Shown in pieces: positions 30,245 to 39,868 of a stretch of 64,000 nt of DNA. The DNA is taken from assembly GCF_001050195.2 (NCBI RefSeq), contig NZ_DF967965.1, positions 2,999,276 to 3,063,275 on the forward strand. The letters are read 5' to 3'. The position numbers were made by a program, and so were the translations under genes. Numbering within the stretch: the stretch's first letter is position 1; each line of letters opens with the position of its first letter. This DNA comes from Anaerolinea thermolimosa. Its GTDB lineage: Bacteria; Chloroflexota; Anaerolineae; Anaerolineales; Anaerolineaceae. The notes under the pieces are model-generated. The model was not told where the DNA came from and did no database searches. It saw nothing but the letters and a program-made list of their open reading frames with translations.

Positions 30245-30703
30245 TTAAATCTCCTGATAACGCTGACGGAACGCCTGCGCGATATAAAGATCATCCTGGA
30301 AGGCCATTTCCACCCTGGCCTGTTCAGCCTGGTAAGCCTCCAGGCGTTTTCTCCGAAGAATCTGCAAGGTTTCTTCCTCCTGCCGGGCAGCCACCAGATC
30401 TCTACGCTTTTTTTCGATCTGCATTTCCAGCCGGGATAATTCCTCCTTGACCGTTTCCATGCGCTCTCCCACAACGCGAAGATCGTCGTGCAAGACTCGA
30501 ATCTTGAAAAGGTCTATCTCCCCTTGCTGGGCCTCAACCAGCTGGTTCATTAGCCCCTTTTGCGTTTCACACAGTCCGGCAAGCAGGTTTTGAGCGTTCA
30601 ACTGCATGGCAAGCAATCGCCCCAGCTCAATTTCCAGAGCCTCTACCCGGTTATGTCTGACATCCAGCACACTTTGTAAACTGAAAGCAGGAGGCATAGA
30701 CAT
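30245..30703 (-). CDS. fliJ: Flagellar export chaperone FliJ
   Basis: The 152-residue protein is almost wholly charged and helical with heptad-like patterns (QSVLDVRHNRVEALEIELGR, then ERMETVKEELSRLEMQIEKK), forming a long antiparallel coiled coil as in FliJ. FliJ resembles the gamma subunit of F1-ATPase and connects the FliI ATPase ring to the export gate. The ATG at 30703 has AAGGAGAG just upstream. Its place right after fliI identifies it, because FliJ proteins share little sequence. Confidence 0.85.
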   Translation of the reverse strand: MSMPPAFSLQSVLDVRHNRVEALEIELGRLLAMQLNAQNLLAGLCETQKGLMNQLVEAQQGEIDLFKIRVLHDDLRVVGERMETVKEELSRLEMQIEKKRRDLVAARQEEETLQILRRKRLEAYQAEQARVEMAFQDDLYIAQAFRQRYQEI

Positions 30704-30720
30704 CTCTCCTTATCCAAATT

Positions 30721-32055
30721 TCACCCTTCGGCTCCATCCACCCCGTTCGCGAAGCGCAGAAAATCCAGGGTTTCTTCCATAGAACTGACCTCATCTCGAC
30801 CCTGCTGTAAGAATGCGGTCAGATTGGGCATCACCTGAATGGCCAGATCAATATTCGGGTCTGTACCGGTTACATAGGCACCAATATTGATCAGGTCACG
30901 TGCCTTTTCGTAGGTGGCCAGGTGTTTCCGCGCATTGGCCGCCAGCCCCAGGTGTTCTTTGCTGACCAGAGCCGGCATCACACGGCTGACGCTGTTTAGC
31001 ACATCGATCGCCGGGTAGTGATTGCGCGCCGCCAGGGTGCGGCTGAGGATGATGTGCCCATCCAGAATGCCACGTACAGCATCACAGATAGGTTCATTGA
31101 AGTCATCTCCTTCAACCAGCACGGTAAAGAAGCCGGTAATCGAGCCTCGTTCACTGCGCCCGGCGCGTTCAAGCAGGCGCGGCAGCATGGCGAAGACCGA
31201 AGGGGTATACCCCTTGCTGGCAGGCGGTTCACCAATGGACAGGCCAATTTCGCGTTGAGCCATGGCATAACGGGTCACCGAGTCCATCATAAACGTCACA
31301 TCCATGCCGCAATCCCGGAAGTATTCGGCAATGGTCATCGCCACCGAGGCCGCTTTGAGCCGAACCAGAGCAGGCTGGTCGGATGTAGAGACCACCACCA
31401 CCGAGTTTCTCAGGCCCTCTTCACCCAGGTCGCGCTCCAGGAATTCACGAACCTCCCGCCCGCGTTCCCCGATCAACGCAATCACCGACACATCACTGCG
31501 AGCATTCCGGGCAATCGACCCAAGCAGGGTGGACTTTCCAACCCCAGACCCGGCAAAAATCCCCATACGTTGACCCTTACCACAGGTCAGCATCCCATCG
31601 ATCACGCGCACACCCGTCACCAGTGGATCGACCACAGGCGGCCGGCGAAACGGATGAGGTGCAGGACGATTTGTGGAGGCCCACTCCACAGCTTCCAGAG
31701 GGCCACCGCCATCTATCGGCTGACCGAGCCCATCGAGCACACGCCCCAGCAGAGAATGCCCCACAGGCGCCTTGAAAGCTTTAGAAACCGGGATAACCGT
31801 ACTGTCTGGCTTAATCCCCTCCAGTCCACCCAGAGGCATCAACAGCAGCCGATCATTGCGAAACCCGATCACCTCAGCCAGCAAAGGGCGGGCCTCTCCG
31901 GTGTGAATTTCGCAAACCTCACCGATCTGACAGTTCAAGCCAATGACCTCCACCGTCAGGCCAATCACCTGTACCACTCGCCCGGAGACAACCACCGGGT
32001 TCAGATGTGCCAGACGCGTCATAAAGCGTGTCAGATCAGGGAGTTGTGTATCCAT
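30721..32055 (-). CDS. fliI: Flagellum-specific ATP synthase FliI
   Basis: The 444-residue protein is an F1-beta-like ATPase. Walker A GSGVGKST is at about 169-176, then [20 protein letters not shown], the Walker B stretch [20 protein letters not shown] and [14 protein letters not shown]. The N-terminal beta-barrel is short, as in type III export ATPases. It powers or assists unfolding and loading of export substrates on the inside of the membrane. TAATG joins the fliH stop and the fliI start, giving strong translational coupling. Length and motifs distinguish it from the true F1 beta subunit. Confidence 0.96.
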   Translation of the reverse strand: MDTQLPDLTRFMTRLAHLNPVVVSGRVVQVIGLTVEVIGLNCQIGEVCEIHTGEARPLLAEVIGFRNDRLLLMPLGGLEGIKPDSTVIPVSKAFKAPVGHSLLGRVLDGLGQPIDGGGPLEAVEWASTNRPAPHPFRRPPVVDPLVTGVRVIDGMLTCGKGQRMGIFAGSGVGKSTLLGSIARNARSDVSVIALIGERGREVREFLERDLGEEGLRNSVVVVSTSDQPALVRLKAASVAMTIAEYFRDCGMDVTFMMDSVTRYAMAQREIGLSIGEPPASKGYTPSVFAMLPRLLERAGRSERGSITGFFTVLVEGDDFNEPICDAVRGILDGHIILSRTLAARNHYPAIDVLNSVSRVMPALVSKEHLGLAANARKHLATYEKARDLINIGAYVTGTDPNIDLAIQVMPNLTAFLQQGRDEVSSMEETLDFLRFANGVDGAEG

Positions 32056-32990
32056 TAATGGCCTTCCTCTACCGGTTCGTCCTGCTCATCAAAGACCTTC
32101 AGCACAGCATCGAGCTGGGTTTCTATCCGGGCATCCACGCTCCCCATGGCACCCTGGATGTAACAACCGCCCGGTTTAATTCCGGCTGAGGGGATAATCT
32201 GAATCCGGTTTCCGGTGCGTAATTCCTGGTTTTCACGCCAGGCCGCTTCCAGCTTCTCTGAGTCTGCCGGGTTAAGGTACAGGGTCAGATCTCCCAGTGA
32301 ACGGGCATTTTCCATCGCCCGTTCCAGGTTGGCCTGTAAAAGATGGCTATCCAGTTCTAAGCCGTTTCCAAACATGGAACGGGCAATCTGACGCACCAGT
32401 TCAACCACCAGAGGCTCGCTTTGCGCCAGCATTCGGACACGCCATTCATTCACCTCCTCTACCGTCGCTCTGGCCGATTCAATGGCTGAGCGTGCCTCAG
32501 CCATTGCCTGTTCCTGTCCCCTGCGGTATCCTTCCTCCACCGCCTGTTGAATCTCTGCCTGAGCCTGTGCCATCCGTTCGTCTGCCAATCGCTCTGCCTG
32601 GAGGATGATTTCTTCAGCCCGCGCACGTGCCTGGCCAAGCATCTCCAGAATTTCATTCTGGGCATCCGCCTCACTGGTAAGCGACAGGGGTGATCTTTCT
32701 TCCAGATCGGGGCGGCCAGCTTCTTCCGTGTCTGGCTCCCAATCCATCACCTCAAAAGGCAAAGTCTGGACCAGTTCCTCGGGGGTCCAAACGCTCACCT
32801 GCGGCTCCAGCGACGCCGGGTAGAGCACACCCCCGGCGGTCTGTACACGCCGCGGCCCACAAAAGAGGGCGAGAATCTCCTCCACCTGCACTTCCTGTTC
32901 AGAACCCGAAGGCCCGTTCAGGTCCAATGGCTCCCAGGCCTGCATTTCATCTCCTGCCGCCCTGCGAATCACCCTACTGGATGATCTCAT
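32055..32990 (-). CDS. fliH: Flagellar assembly protein FliH
   Basis: The 311-residue protein starts [10 protein letters not shown], the usual FliH beginning, behind a strong GGAGGAG site at 32990. A disordered stretch follows, then a long charged coiled coil ([30 protein letters not shown]). The C-terminal domain has [20 protein letters not shown] and [19 protein letters not shown], like the FliH/V-ATPase E subunit fold. FliH holds FliI inactive and links it to the C-ring. The start overlaps the end of fliG by 17 bases, and the fliI start overlaps its stop codon. Confidence 0.9.
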   Translation of the reverse strand: MRSSSRVIRRAAGDEMQAWEPLDLNGPSGSEQEVQVEEILALFCGPRRVQTAGGVLYPASLEPQVSVWTPEELVQTLPFEVMDWEPDTEEAGRPDLEERSPLSLTSEADAQNEILEMLGQARARAEEIILQAERLADERMAQAQAEIQQAVEEGYRRGQEQAMAEARSAIESARATVEEVNEWRVRMLAQSEPLVVELVRQIARSMFGNGLELDSHLLQANLERAMENARSLGDLTLYLNPADSEKLEAAWRENQELRTGNRIQIIPSAGIKPGGCYIQGAMGSVDARIETQLDAVLKVFDEQDEPVEEGH

Positions 32991-33993
32991 ATTCTCCTCC
33001 GCCGCCGATTACAATCTCCCCCGCCTCTTCCAGAGCGCGTACCGCATCCACAATCTTGCGCTGGGCGGCATACACGTTTTTCGCCAGCTGCGGCCCGAGG
33101 ATTTCGATCTCTTCCTTCAGGTTTTCGCGCGCCCGTTCGGAAAGGTTGCTGTAAATTTTCTCCTTAAGCCGTTCAGGCGCCGCTTTAAGGGCCATCGCCA
33201 GGTCGGCCTTGTTGATATCTCGCAATACACGCTGGATAGCGCGATCATCCAGCTTGGCCAGATCGTCAAACGTGAACATATTGGCGCGGATCTCTTCCAC
33301 CAGTTTGGGATTGGTCGTTTCCAGCGCTTCAAAAATCGTCTTCTGCACCCCCCGGTCTACCTGGTTGAGCATCTTGACCAGAAAAGAAACCCCACCCGTG
33401 GCACGAAAATCAGCTTCGCTGATCACCCGTGAAAGCTTGTTTTTCAAGTTGCGTTCCACCACCTGCACCACCTGCGGTGAAACCCGGTCCATCATTGCCA
33501 GACGCAGGGTGACCTCGATTTGCAGTTCTTTGGGCATGTTGGTAAGGATATCAGCCGCTACCTTTGCCTCAAGGTAAGAGAGTACCAGGGCAATCGTCTG
33601 AGGCATCTCATCCTGCAGTAAGGCGGCCACTTCCTGCGGATTGGCGTTGCGCAACATTTCAAAGGACGACATCTGCTGGTGCACCGAGATGCGCTCGAGG
33701 ATCTCGGCCCCGCGCCTTGGCCCTACCGCCCGCGCCAGAAGTTGCCGGCTGTACTCCACCCCGCCCCCACGCAGGGTGTTATCGGCTGCACTGAACTCGC
33801 AGGCTTCTTCAAGGGCCGCCGACCGCACTTCGGGAGGAATGGGGCCTGTGCGCCCCAAAGCCAGCAGCACGCGTTCAATTTCAGCCTCGGTCAGATATTG
33901 CAGCACCTTGGAGGATAAATCGACCCCCAGACCGAGCAACACTGCACAGGCCTTATCAATGCCACTCACCGGCCCATTCATCGAATCAGCCAT
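32974..33993 (-). CDS. fliG: Flagellar motor switch protein FliG
   Basis: From the ATG at 33993 (overlapping the fliF stop by 8 bases) the protein has 339 residues; a longer frame reaches 34011. It has the three FliG parts: the N-terminal domain binding FliF (KACAVLLGLGVDLSSKVLQY), and the middle domain with the EHPQ-like segment replaced by ALLQDEMPQTIALVLSYLEA. The C-terminal torque domain has MFTFDDLAKLDDRAIQRVLR and charged residues KAAPERLKEKIYSNLSERAR. FliG is the rotor component touched by the stator. The other switch genes fliM and fliN are not in the window. Confidence 0.96.
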   Translation of the reverse strand: MADSMNGPVSGIDKACAVLLGLGVDLSSKVLQYLTEAEIERVLLALGRTGPIPPEVRSAALEEACEFSAADNTLRGGGVEYSRQLLARAVGPRRGAEILERISVHQQMSSFEMLRNANPQEVAALLQDEMPQTIALVLSYLEAKVAADILTNMPKELQIEVTLRLAMMDRVSPQVVQVVERNLKNKLSRVISEADFRATGGVSFLVKMLNQVDRGVQKTIFEALETTNPKLVEEIRANMFTFDDLAKLDDRAIQRVLRDINKADLAMALKAAPERLKEKIYSNLSERARENLKEEIEILGPQLAKNVYAAQRKIVDAVRALEEAGEIVIGGGGEYEIIQ

Positions 33994-35698
33994 TGCGCTT
34001 CTCGTCCTCACTCAACCAGATTTGAATGATCTCTGCCACCGTCGCCGGATTCTCCTCGGCCAGTTTCGAGATGACTTTGGCGCGTTCCTCATCCTCGGGA
34101 TTGGTGGTATGCCGGGCGCGCGGTTTCGAAATTTCTACCAGCACATCCTGTTCAGCCTGCGTAACCTGCCGGGGCTGTCCTGCAGGAAGTCCACCCATGC
34201 CCTGAGATTGCGACAGGCCAGCTTCGATTTGCGCCATAGGCGAGGCAGCTCCCGCCCCGATCGCGGCGGTACCGGGCTGTGCCAGCGCCGCTACTTCACT
34301 CACCGGCCTGAGGATGGGCTGCCAGGCCGCACGAGAAGCAAGGCGCAGATTGCGCATCAGCCGTGAGAAATACCACAGCAATCCGATCAATACGATCACC
34401 CCAAGTGCAATACTGCCGATGCGGAAGTACCATTCCGTTTGCGCCGCCTTCGAATATTCAGCATTTTGTTGTTCAGCGTAGGTGTGATCAAAAGCCATGG
34501 ACTCCACCACCACCTGATCACCCCGCGCCTCATCGATGCCTGCCGCCGCCGCCACAGCTGCTTTGATGGTTGCCAGTTGTCCGGCATCGGTGACGTTATC
34601 CACCATTACCGAGACGCTCACCCGTGAAATCCGGCCCGGGGTGATGATTTCTTTCGACTGCACCTGGCTGATTTCATAGTTAATCGTTTCTTCACTGCGC
34701 GAATAAATCACACCGGGCTGGGGAGTCCCCGTTAGCTGAGGCACCGGCGTGGGCAGGTTCGAAGCCGCCCCGGGAACACCTCCGCTCACTGCGCTATCGG
34801 TGTTGTAGCTTTCATTGATCTTTTGAGAACTGCGTACTGCCACCGGCGTCGGATCAAATGTATTTGACGTCACTTCACGGTGCGACCAATCCATAGCCAC
34901 TGCCGCCTGAACTGTAGAGCGGTTGGGGCCAAGGATTTTATCCAGCATCGACTGTACCCGTCTGCGCACTTCAGCGGCGGCCTGGGCTTCAGCGGCACGC
35001 TGGCTATCACTCTGGGCGGCGGCATTGGCCAGGTCGTCGTTCCCCCCGCTGGAAAGCATATTGCCCTCGGTATCCACCACCACCACATTCTCGGGCTGCA
35101 GGCCTTCTACACTGCTGGCCACCAGGTGGGTGATGGCCCGCACCTGAGCCATCTCGATATTGCGCCCCGGTTTGACCTTGAGCGTCACCGAGGCCGTGGT
35201 GGGCGCCTGGTCGCTGACCAGGAGCGACTTCTCCGGGGTTACCACATGCACCCGCACGCTTTCAATCGACTCAATACTGCCAATGGTGCGCTCCAGTTCC
35301 CCTTCCAGTGCACGCTGATAATTAACCCGCTGGGTAAATTCGGTCATTCCAAGAGTGTTCTGACTGAAAAGCTCATAACCCACCGTGCTCGACTTGGGTA
35401 GACCCTCCCGCGCCATGCGCAACCGCACATCGTAAACCTTATCCGAGCGAACCAGGATCGTCCCGCTATCTCTGAGCCGATAATCAATGCCATTTTCTTC
35501 AAGCTTCTGGACGATTTGCCCGGCATCCGCCTCGCTGAGGCCGCTGAAGGCCACCGAGTAGGTGGGTGTATTTGCCCACTGGATTAATGTAGGGATGAGA
35601 ATCGCGGCAGCCAGCAAAAGGGTAATCGTCACAATCCGCTGGGATTTGGATGTCTTTTTCCAGTAATTCAAGAATTGTGTTTGCAGTGACGCGAACAT
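33986..35698 (-). CDS. fliF: Flagellar MS-ring protein FliF
   Basis: The 570-residue protein has an N-terminal membrane segment (about 25-45, ITLLLAAAILIPTLIQW). The periplasmic ring domains follow, with FSGLSEADAGQIVQKLEENG, the EGELERTIGSIESIESVRVH stretch and SVTLKVKPGR. A second membrane segment lies near 435-455 (IGSIALGVIVLIGLLWYFS), then the cytoplasmic FliG-binding tail ending IIQIWLSEDEKRNG. It forms the membrane ring from which the flagellum is built. FliE is 15 bases upstream and fliG overlaps its end, the standard order. A GAGGGG sequence precedes the start. Confidence 0.96.
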   Translation of the reverse strand: MFASLQTQFLNYWKKTSKSQRIVTITLLLAAAILIPTLIQWANTPTYSVAFSGLSEADAGQIVQKLEENGIDYRLRDSGTILVRSDKVYDVRLRMAREGLPKSSTVGYELFSQNTLGMTEFTQRVNYQRALEGELERTIGSIESIESVRVHVVTPEKSLLVSDQAPTTASVTLKVKPGRNIEMAQVRAITHLVASSVEGLQPENVVVVDTEGNMLSSGGNDDLANAAAQSDSQRAAEAQAAAEVRRRVQSMLDKILGPNRSTVQAAVAMDWSHREVTSNTFDPTPVAVRSSQKINESYNTDSAVSGGVPGAASNLPTPVPQLTGTPQPGVIYSRSEETINYEISQVQSKEIITPGRISRVSVSVMVDNVTDAGQLATIKAAVAAAAGIDEARGDQVVVESMAFDHTYAEQQNAEYSKAAQTEWYFRIGSIALGVIVLIGLLWYFSRLMRNLRLASRAAWQPILRPVSEVAALAQPGTAAIGAGAASPMAQIEAGLSQSQGMGGLPAGQPRQVTQAEQDVLVEISKPRARHTTNPEDEERAKVISKLAEENPATVAEIIQIWLSEDEKRNG

Positions 35699-35713
35699 CC
35701 CGGCTTACCCCTC

Positions 35714-36019
35714 TTAAATTTGCATACGCATGATTTCACGATAGGCTTCTACGAGCCTGTCCCGGATCGCCAGCGCCACCCTGAAATTGACGTCATTTTC
35801 TTCCAGCCCGATCATCACCTGGTGCAAATCAACATTCTCTCCCAGCGAAAGTTTTTCCACCAGCGTGTCAGCATTTTGTTGTGATTGATCGAGAGCCGAG
35901 AGAACCTGTTCAAAAGATAAGGGCTCTTTCGCGGCAGAAACCGGTGTAGCAGTCCTGGCTACTGCACCCGCCTCTTGCACCGATGTCAGGTTGATGGGAG
36001 GAATCGGAGAGATAGTCAT
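35714..36019 (-). CDS. fliE: Flagellar hook-basal body complex protein FliE
   Basis: The 101-residue protein has the FliE pattern: SFEQVLSALDQSQQNADTLV, then GENVDLHQVMIGLEENDVNF and ending RVALAIRDRLVEAYREIMRMQ. FliE joins the MS ring to the rod. The start has GAGGTAA, which overlaps the stop of flgC six bases upstream, so the two are co-translated. Its size and place before fliF leave little doubt. Confidence 0.94.
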   Translation of the reverse strand: MTISPIPPINLTSVQEAGAVARTATPVSAAKEPLSFEQVLSALDQSQQNADTLVEKLSLGENVDLHQVMIGLEENDVNFRVALAIRDRLVEAYREIMRMQI

Positions 36020-36025
36020 ACCACG

Positions 36026-36472
36026 TTACCTCGCAATATCCAGAGCTTTCAAGGCCATGCGTTTCGCCGCCTCGATCACCATCAGATTGGCTTCGTACGA
36101 ACGGGTTGCCGAAAGCATATTGGTCATCTCAACAACCGGATTGACATTGGGATAAGTCACATACCCACTGGCATCCGCATCGGGGTGAGTCGGATCATAA
36201 ATTCGCTCACCCGGCTGGGTATCGGTGGTGATCTGTGCCACACGTACCCCGCCCTGCACGGTTTGCGGGTCTCCGCGTCTGGCCGCAAGAAAGGCTGGCA
36301 GGAAAGAAGGACGGCCCTCGGCGGCAAACACCACATCCTGACGTTGATAGGGACCGCCCTCAGCCGTGCGGGTGGTCTGTGCATTGGCAATATTGTTCGC
36401 AATCACATCCAGCCGCAACCGCTGAGCCAGCAATCCCGAAGCACCGATTCGTAAAGAGTCCCAAAAGCTCAT
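36026..36472 (-). CDS. flgC: Flagellar basal-body rod protein FlgC
   Basis: The 148-residue protein has the N-terminal SLRIGASGLLAQRLRLDVIA then NNIANAQTTRTAEGGPYQRQ, the FlgC signature with the extra arginine-tyrosine segment. It has VAQITTDTQPGERIYDPTHP and ends VNPVVEMTNMLSATRSYEAN. It is a rod subunit. CAGGAG precedes the start. It is the first gene of the flgC-fliE-fliF run here; flgB, normally upstream, is 6.4 kb away. A strong hairpin separates it from fliS. Confidence 0.95.
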   Translation of the reverse strand: MSFWDSLRIGASGLLAQRLRLDVIANNIANAQTTRTAEGGPYQRQDVVFAAEGRPSFLPAFLAARRGDPQTVQGGVRVAQITTDTQPGERIYDPTHPDADASGYVTYPNVNPVVEMTNMLSATRSYEANLMVIEAAKRMALKALDIAR

Positions 36473-36570
36473 AACGTCACTCCTGTACCTGCAGGGATAG
36501 TATCATGTTCAAAAAAGGGGGGCTGTAAAGACGAGATGAACTTCCAATAAAAATCGCGTAAGAATCTTAA

Positions 36571-36597
36571 TGCGCCGGTGCATAATGCACCGGCGCA
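36571..36597 (-). terminator. Strong hairpin between fliS and flgC
   Basis: A 12-bp perfect stem, TGCGCCGGTGCA with TGCACCGGCGCA (3-base loop), lies 48 bases past the fliS stop. Only a weak T-rich stretch follows on the minus strand, so it may be a partial terminator or a processing site. No clear flgC promoter was found. Confidence 0.55.
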
Positions 36598-36644
36598 TGC
36601 GTCGGTAAAAGCTACCACTAAAATCGATTTATACCATCATCCGT

Positions 36645-37016
36645 TCAGGCGGCAGCACCTGCCGATTGATAGCTCATGGAGGTTACCGTCACTGCCGGGC
36701 GGCTGGATAGTTGAGCCTCCGCGGTCTTCCAGGCGTCACGGAGTTCGCGCAGGGTGTGCGCCGCCGACTGATAATCACCACTGCGGATGCAATCCAGGCA
36801 CCACTGATAGAGGCGAAACAGTCCAGTGGCAACTTCCGGGTAGTCAAAATTGAGTGCGTCGCGCAATACGCCGATCGTCTTGACGGCCCTGGCAAAATCC
36901 TGCTGTTCACAGGCGCGTATGGCCAGGTCATAGGCCATGACCACCAGCCGGATGGGGCTGGCCCCCATCACATCCTGTTGACGGTATTCCTGGTTCCGGT
37001 AAGGTGTCTGGTACAT
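36645..37016 (-). CDS. fliS: Flagellin export chaperone FliS
   Basis: The 123-residue protein has the FliS pattern: YRQQDVMGASPIRLVVMAYD, then RAVKTIGVLRDALNFDYPEV and LFRLYQWCLDCIRSGDYQSA. It ends in a polar tail. FliS binds the flagellin C-terminus in the cytoplasm and prevents early polymerisation. AGAGGAG precedes the start. It is downstream of fliD and flaG, the usual order. The broken fliD upstream could affect its expression through translational polarity, but this is untested. Confidence 0.93.
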   Translation of the reverse strand: MYQTPYRNQEYRQQDVMGASPIRLVVMAYDLAIRACEQQDFARAVKTIGVLRDALNFDYPEVATGLFRLYQWCLDCIRSGDYQSAAHTLRELRDAWKTAEAQLSSRPAVTVTSMSYQSAGAAA

Positions 37017-37126
37017 CGAAATTCTCCTCTCGAACCGTGCAGTGTTTCGTTGATCGCTCTTGATATGGCTATTCTCGGTCGTTAACCGTACATCTTGAGG
37101 CAGGCGGCGTAAAAATCATCTTAATT

Positions 37127-37456
37127 TCAGGCCAGCAGTTCGAGCAGATCGCCAGCCTGTAATTTGCTCATTTCCTCCGGTGGAATCGTACGCAGGACCC
37201 GCCGGGAAGTACGATCGACCACATAGACGGTCACCTCGTTGGTCTCTTTGTTAACCTGGAATTTCAAAAAAACCTCACCGGTCGTCGAGAGAGGGAGAGA
37301 AACCTCCTTCTTCGAGTTCGCCGGTTGTTCGCTACGACCGGTCACATGCTCCGGCTGGCGGGCTACATCTCCTGCTCCGGGCCGCACCGTCTGAAGGGCC
37401 CCGGCGCCGGTATCCGATTCCGTTCGGACAATGGGGGTGATGGTATATTCGTTCAT
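37127..37456 (-). CDS. flaG: FlaG-family protein
   Basis: The 109-residue protein has a variable N-terminus and the FlaG C-terminal block FLKFQVNKETNEVTVYVVD with RRVLRTIPPEEMSKLQAGDL. FlaG is a small protein found between flagellin and fliD genes in many bacteria; it affects filament length. AGGGGAA precedes the ATG. It lies between fliD and fliS. The order fliD-flaG-fliS is slightly different from the flaG-fliD-fliS of other species. Confidence 0.88.
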   Translation of the reverse strand: MNEYTITPIVRTESDTGAGALQTVRPGAGDVARQPEHVTGRSEQPANSKKEVSLPLSTTGEVFLKFQVNKETNEVTVYVVDRTSRRVLRTIPPEEMSKLQAGDLLELLA

Positions 37457-37519
37457 CCGTTTTCCCCTGCCTCCTTACATGGGAGTCTTGCGTTTCTTCA
37501 CCGAAACCACAACCTGAAC

Positions 37520-39764
37520 CTATTTATACACATTGTAATTCCCGTACATGGCGAGAAATTGCTGTTGCATGTACGTCATGGTCAAAAGCTGGGCCTGGAT
37601 CTCACCATATTGCTGGTATAACTGCTCCTCACGGGTAGCCAGACGAGAATTCATGGCGTCAATTTGCTGTTTTGCACTCTCCAGCTGCCTGTCCAGCGCA
37701 GAAGAAACGCTCGCCATATAGCCTGAAGCCCCCGTGAACCGCCCAATGGTGGTGGTAAGGTTTGTGGAGAGCTGATCGAACAACGCAGTTACATCACTGC
37801 GCTTCGACAGAAGGAGCGACTCCAGTTTGGCCGCATCACTGATCGAGGCCTTAAAGGAGTCATCCAGACTGATCCCGACCTCTCCAAGCATTCCGAATGC
37901 CCCCGAATTGGTCACCGCAGCCCCAAACTGGCGCGCCAGCTCCATTCGCAGGGTCACAATGCTGTAATCACCGGCCAGAGCCCCGCGCTTGTACGTACCA
38001 TCGGTTTGCTTCAGATTGGTTACTTTGGCGCTCAGGTAATCCATCAGCTTGTTGTACTTTCCAAGCATGTCTTCAATGGCCTTCCGAGCCGCCGAGACAT
38101 CCGAAGTCACTTCCAGGGTTGCGCTCTTTCCCTCAGCATCGGGGGCCAGATCAATCGTCAGCCCATGAATGATGTCGCTCAGGCCTCTGTTCCCTGAACG
38201 GGTGACCAGGAGACCGTTGACCTTCATCGAAGCGTCTGTGGGCATCTGTTGATTGAGGAAATTTCCCGTGCCATCCACCAGCCCCAGGCTCTGTAAAATT
38301 CCTCCGTTCGAATCGCTCGCCTGGAGGAGATAATTCTGGCCGGATCGCTCATTGGTCAATACAAGCATCACTGATCGAGGCCTTAAAGGAGTCATCCAGA
38401 CTGATCCCGACCTCTCCAAGCATTCCGAATGCCCCCGAATTGGTCACCGCAGCCCCAAACTGGCGCGCCAGCTCCATTCGCAGGGTCACAATGCTGTAAT
38501 CACCGGCCAGAGCCCCGCGCTTGTACGTACCATCGGTTTGCTTCAGATTGGTTACTTTGGCGCTCAGGTAATCCATCAGCTTGTTGTACTTTCCAAGCAT
38601 GTCTTCAATGGCCTTCCGAGCCGCCGAGACATCCGAAGTCACTTCCAGGGTTGCGCTCTTTCCCTCAGCATCGGGGGCCAGATCAATCGTCAGCCCATGA
38701 ATGATGTCGCTCAGGCCTCTGTTCCCTGAACGGGTGACCAGGAGACCGTTGACCTTCATCGAAGCGTCTGTGGGCATCTGTTGATTGAGGAAATTTCCCG
38801 TGCCATCCACCAGCCCCAGGCTCTGTAAAATTCCTCCGTTCGAATCGCTCGCCTGGAGGAGATAATTCTGGCCGGATCGCTCATTGGTCAATACAAGCTG
38901 TCGATCAATGATCGATGCACTCACCCGGTTCCCCTCAGCATAAGCCGCACGGTTGATCCTGGTTACCACATCGATCAGGGTATCTCCTGCGTTGACCTCG
39001 ATCAACGCCCCCCTGGCGGTATAATTCGCCAGGGCCGCCCCGCCTGACCGGCTGGCTTCGGTATACATCTGGGGATCTGAACCAAAAGTGATGGTCAATC
39101 CACGTCCGGTGTCAAACACCCCGCCCACCGGGATAGACTGCCACTCGCTGGTGGTTCCGCTTCCATCGGTCTTCTTCACCGTTACGGCCTCTCCAGCCCG
39201 ATTAACCACACGGAACTGCCAGCCGCCCAGCCCATCCTGCCGTGTTTCTACCGCATAACTATCCGTCCCCAGCTCAGTGAGCCCGCTCTCTACAGCCGAT
39301 GTGCCAAACGCGGTTACCGCCCCCCCGGTTGCTCCACTCACGGAAGCAGTCGCCGCCCCGCCCAGATAAAAGCTCCCCGTAAGATTGAGCGCCTGATTGG
39401 TGTATTCCTGCCGGGATGAGAAAACACGATGCTGCCTGGCCAGAGTGATATCAGAAATTTCGTACGTTCCCGGTGCAGCGCTTGCCCCGGCAGAGGCTGT
39501 GAGTACCGTAGCATTGCCGGTGGTGTTGCTTACTTTTACTGCACGTCCTTCGGTCATGGCATACAGGGGATAACTGCTGTTCAGCCCTTTCACCGCATTC
39601 TGAAAATCTTCCAGCAGGTTCCGCAGATCGTTATAAACGGCCTTTTGAACCTGGATCTCATCGCGCCGTTGCGTCAACCGCTGGAGGGGCTGGCGCTCCA
39701 ACGTCATCAGATCGTTGATCAGGTTGACGAATACGGTGTCTAACTGCCGGATAGTGTTAGCCAT
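37520..39764 (-). pseudogene. fliD: Flagellar filament cap fliD, interrupted by a 532-bp tandem duplication
   Basis: The start is the ATG at 39764 with AGGGG upstream. The N-terminal FliD domain is intact (QLDTVFVNLINDLMTLERQP and RRDEIQVQKAVYNDLRNLLE). Reading stops early because a 532-base segment is repeated in tandem (37833-38364 and 38365-38896) and 532 is not a multiple of three. The first frame ends just inside the second copy with CIDQ and a stop (38349), giving 471 residues. The rest, holding the C-terminal coiled coil, is in another frame (to 37520). With one copy removed the gene is a single frame of 570 residues. The truncated product lacks about the last 100 residues needed for the cap. 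The break may be real, reversible or an assembly error. Confidence 0.9.
37833..38896. repeat. Perfect 532-bp tandem direct repeat inside fliD
   Basis: Positions 37833-38364 and 38365-38896 read the same base for base wherever compared. The junction has the two-base overlap GC, and the bases flanking both ends are unique. Removing either copy restores the reading frame of the flagellar cap gene. Confidence 0.95.
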
Positions 39765-39807
39765 ATAACCCCTGTGCCTTTCCCGTTCCTTACACCTCAT
39801 GCCTTAT

Positions 39808-39834
39808 GGGAGGCGCTCCTGATAAGCGCCTCCC
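39808..39834 (-). other. Hairpin between flagellin 1 and fliD
   Basis: A perfect 10-bp stem, GGGAGGCGCT with AGCGCCTCCC and a 7-base loop, lies in the 104 bases between the flagellin stop and the fliD start. There is no T run, so it may be an mRNA-stabilising end for the abundant flagellin message or a partial terminator. Confidence 0.65.
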
Positions 39835-39868
39835 ACAGAAAACCGTTCGGCGGACGGACGAAAGAAGC

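Noticed and set aside
31018-32058. 346-residue plus-strand frame
   Set aside because: It is antisense to fliI, which is certain.
37520-38419. A separate 299-residue gene downstream of fliD
   Set aside because: It is the C-terminal part of fliD after the tandem duplication. It has no ribosome-binding site and its first residues come from an out-of-frame stretch.
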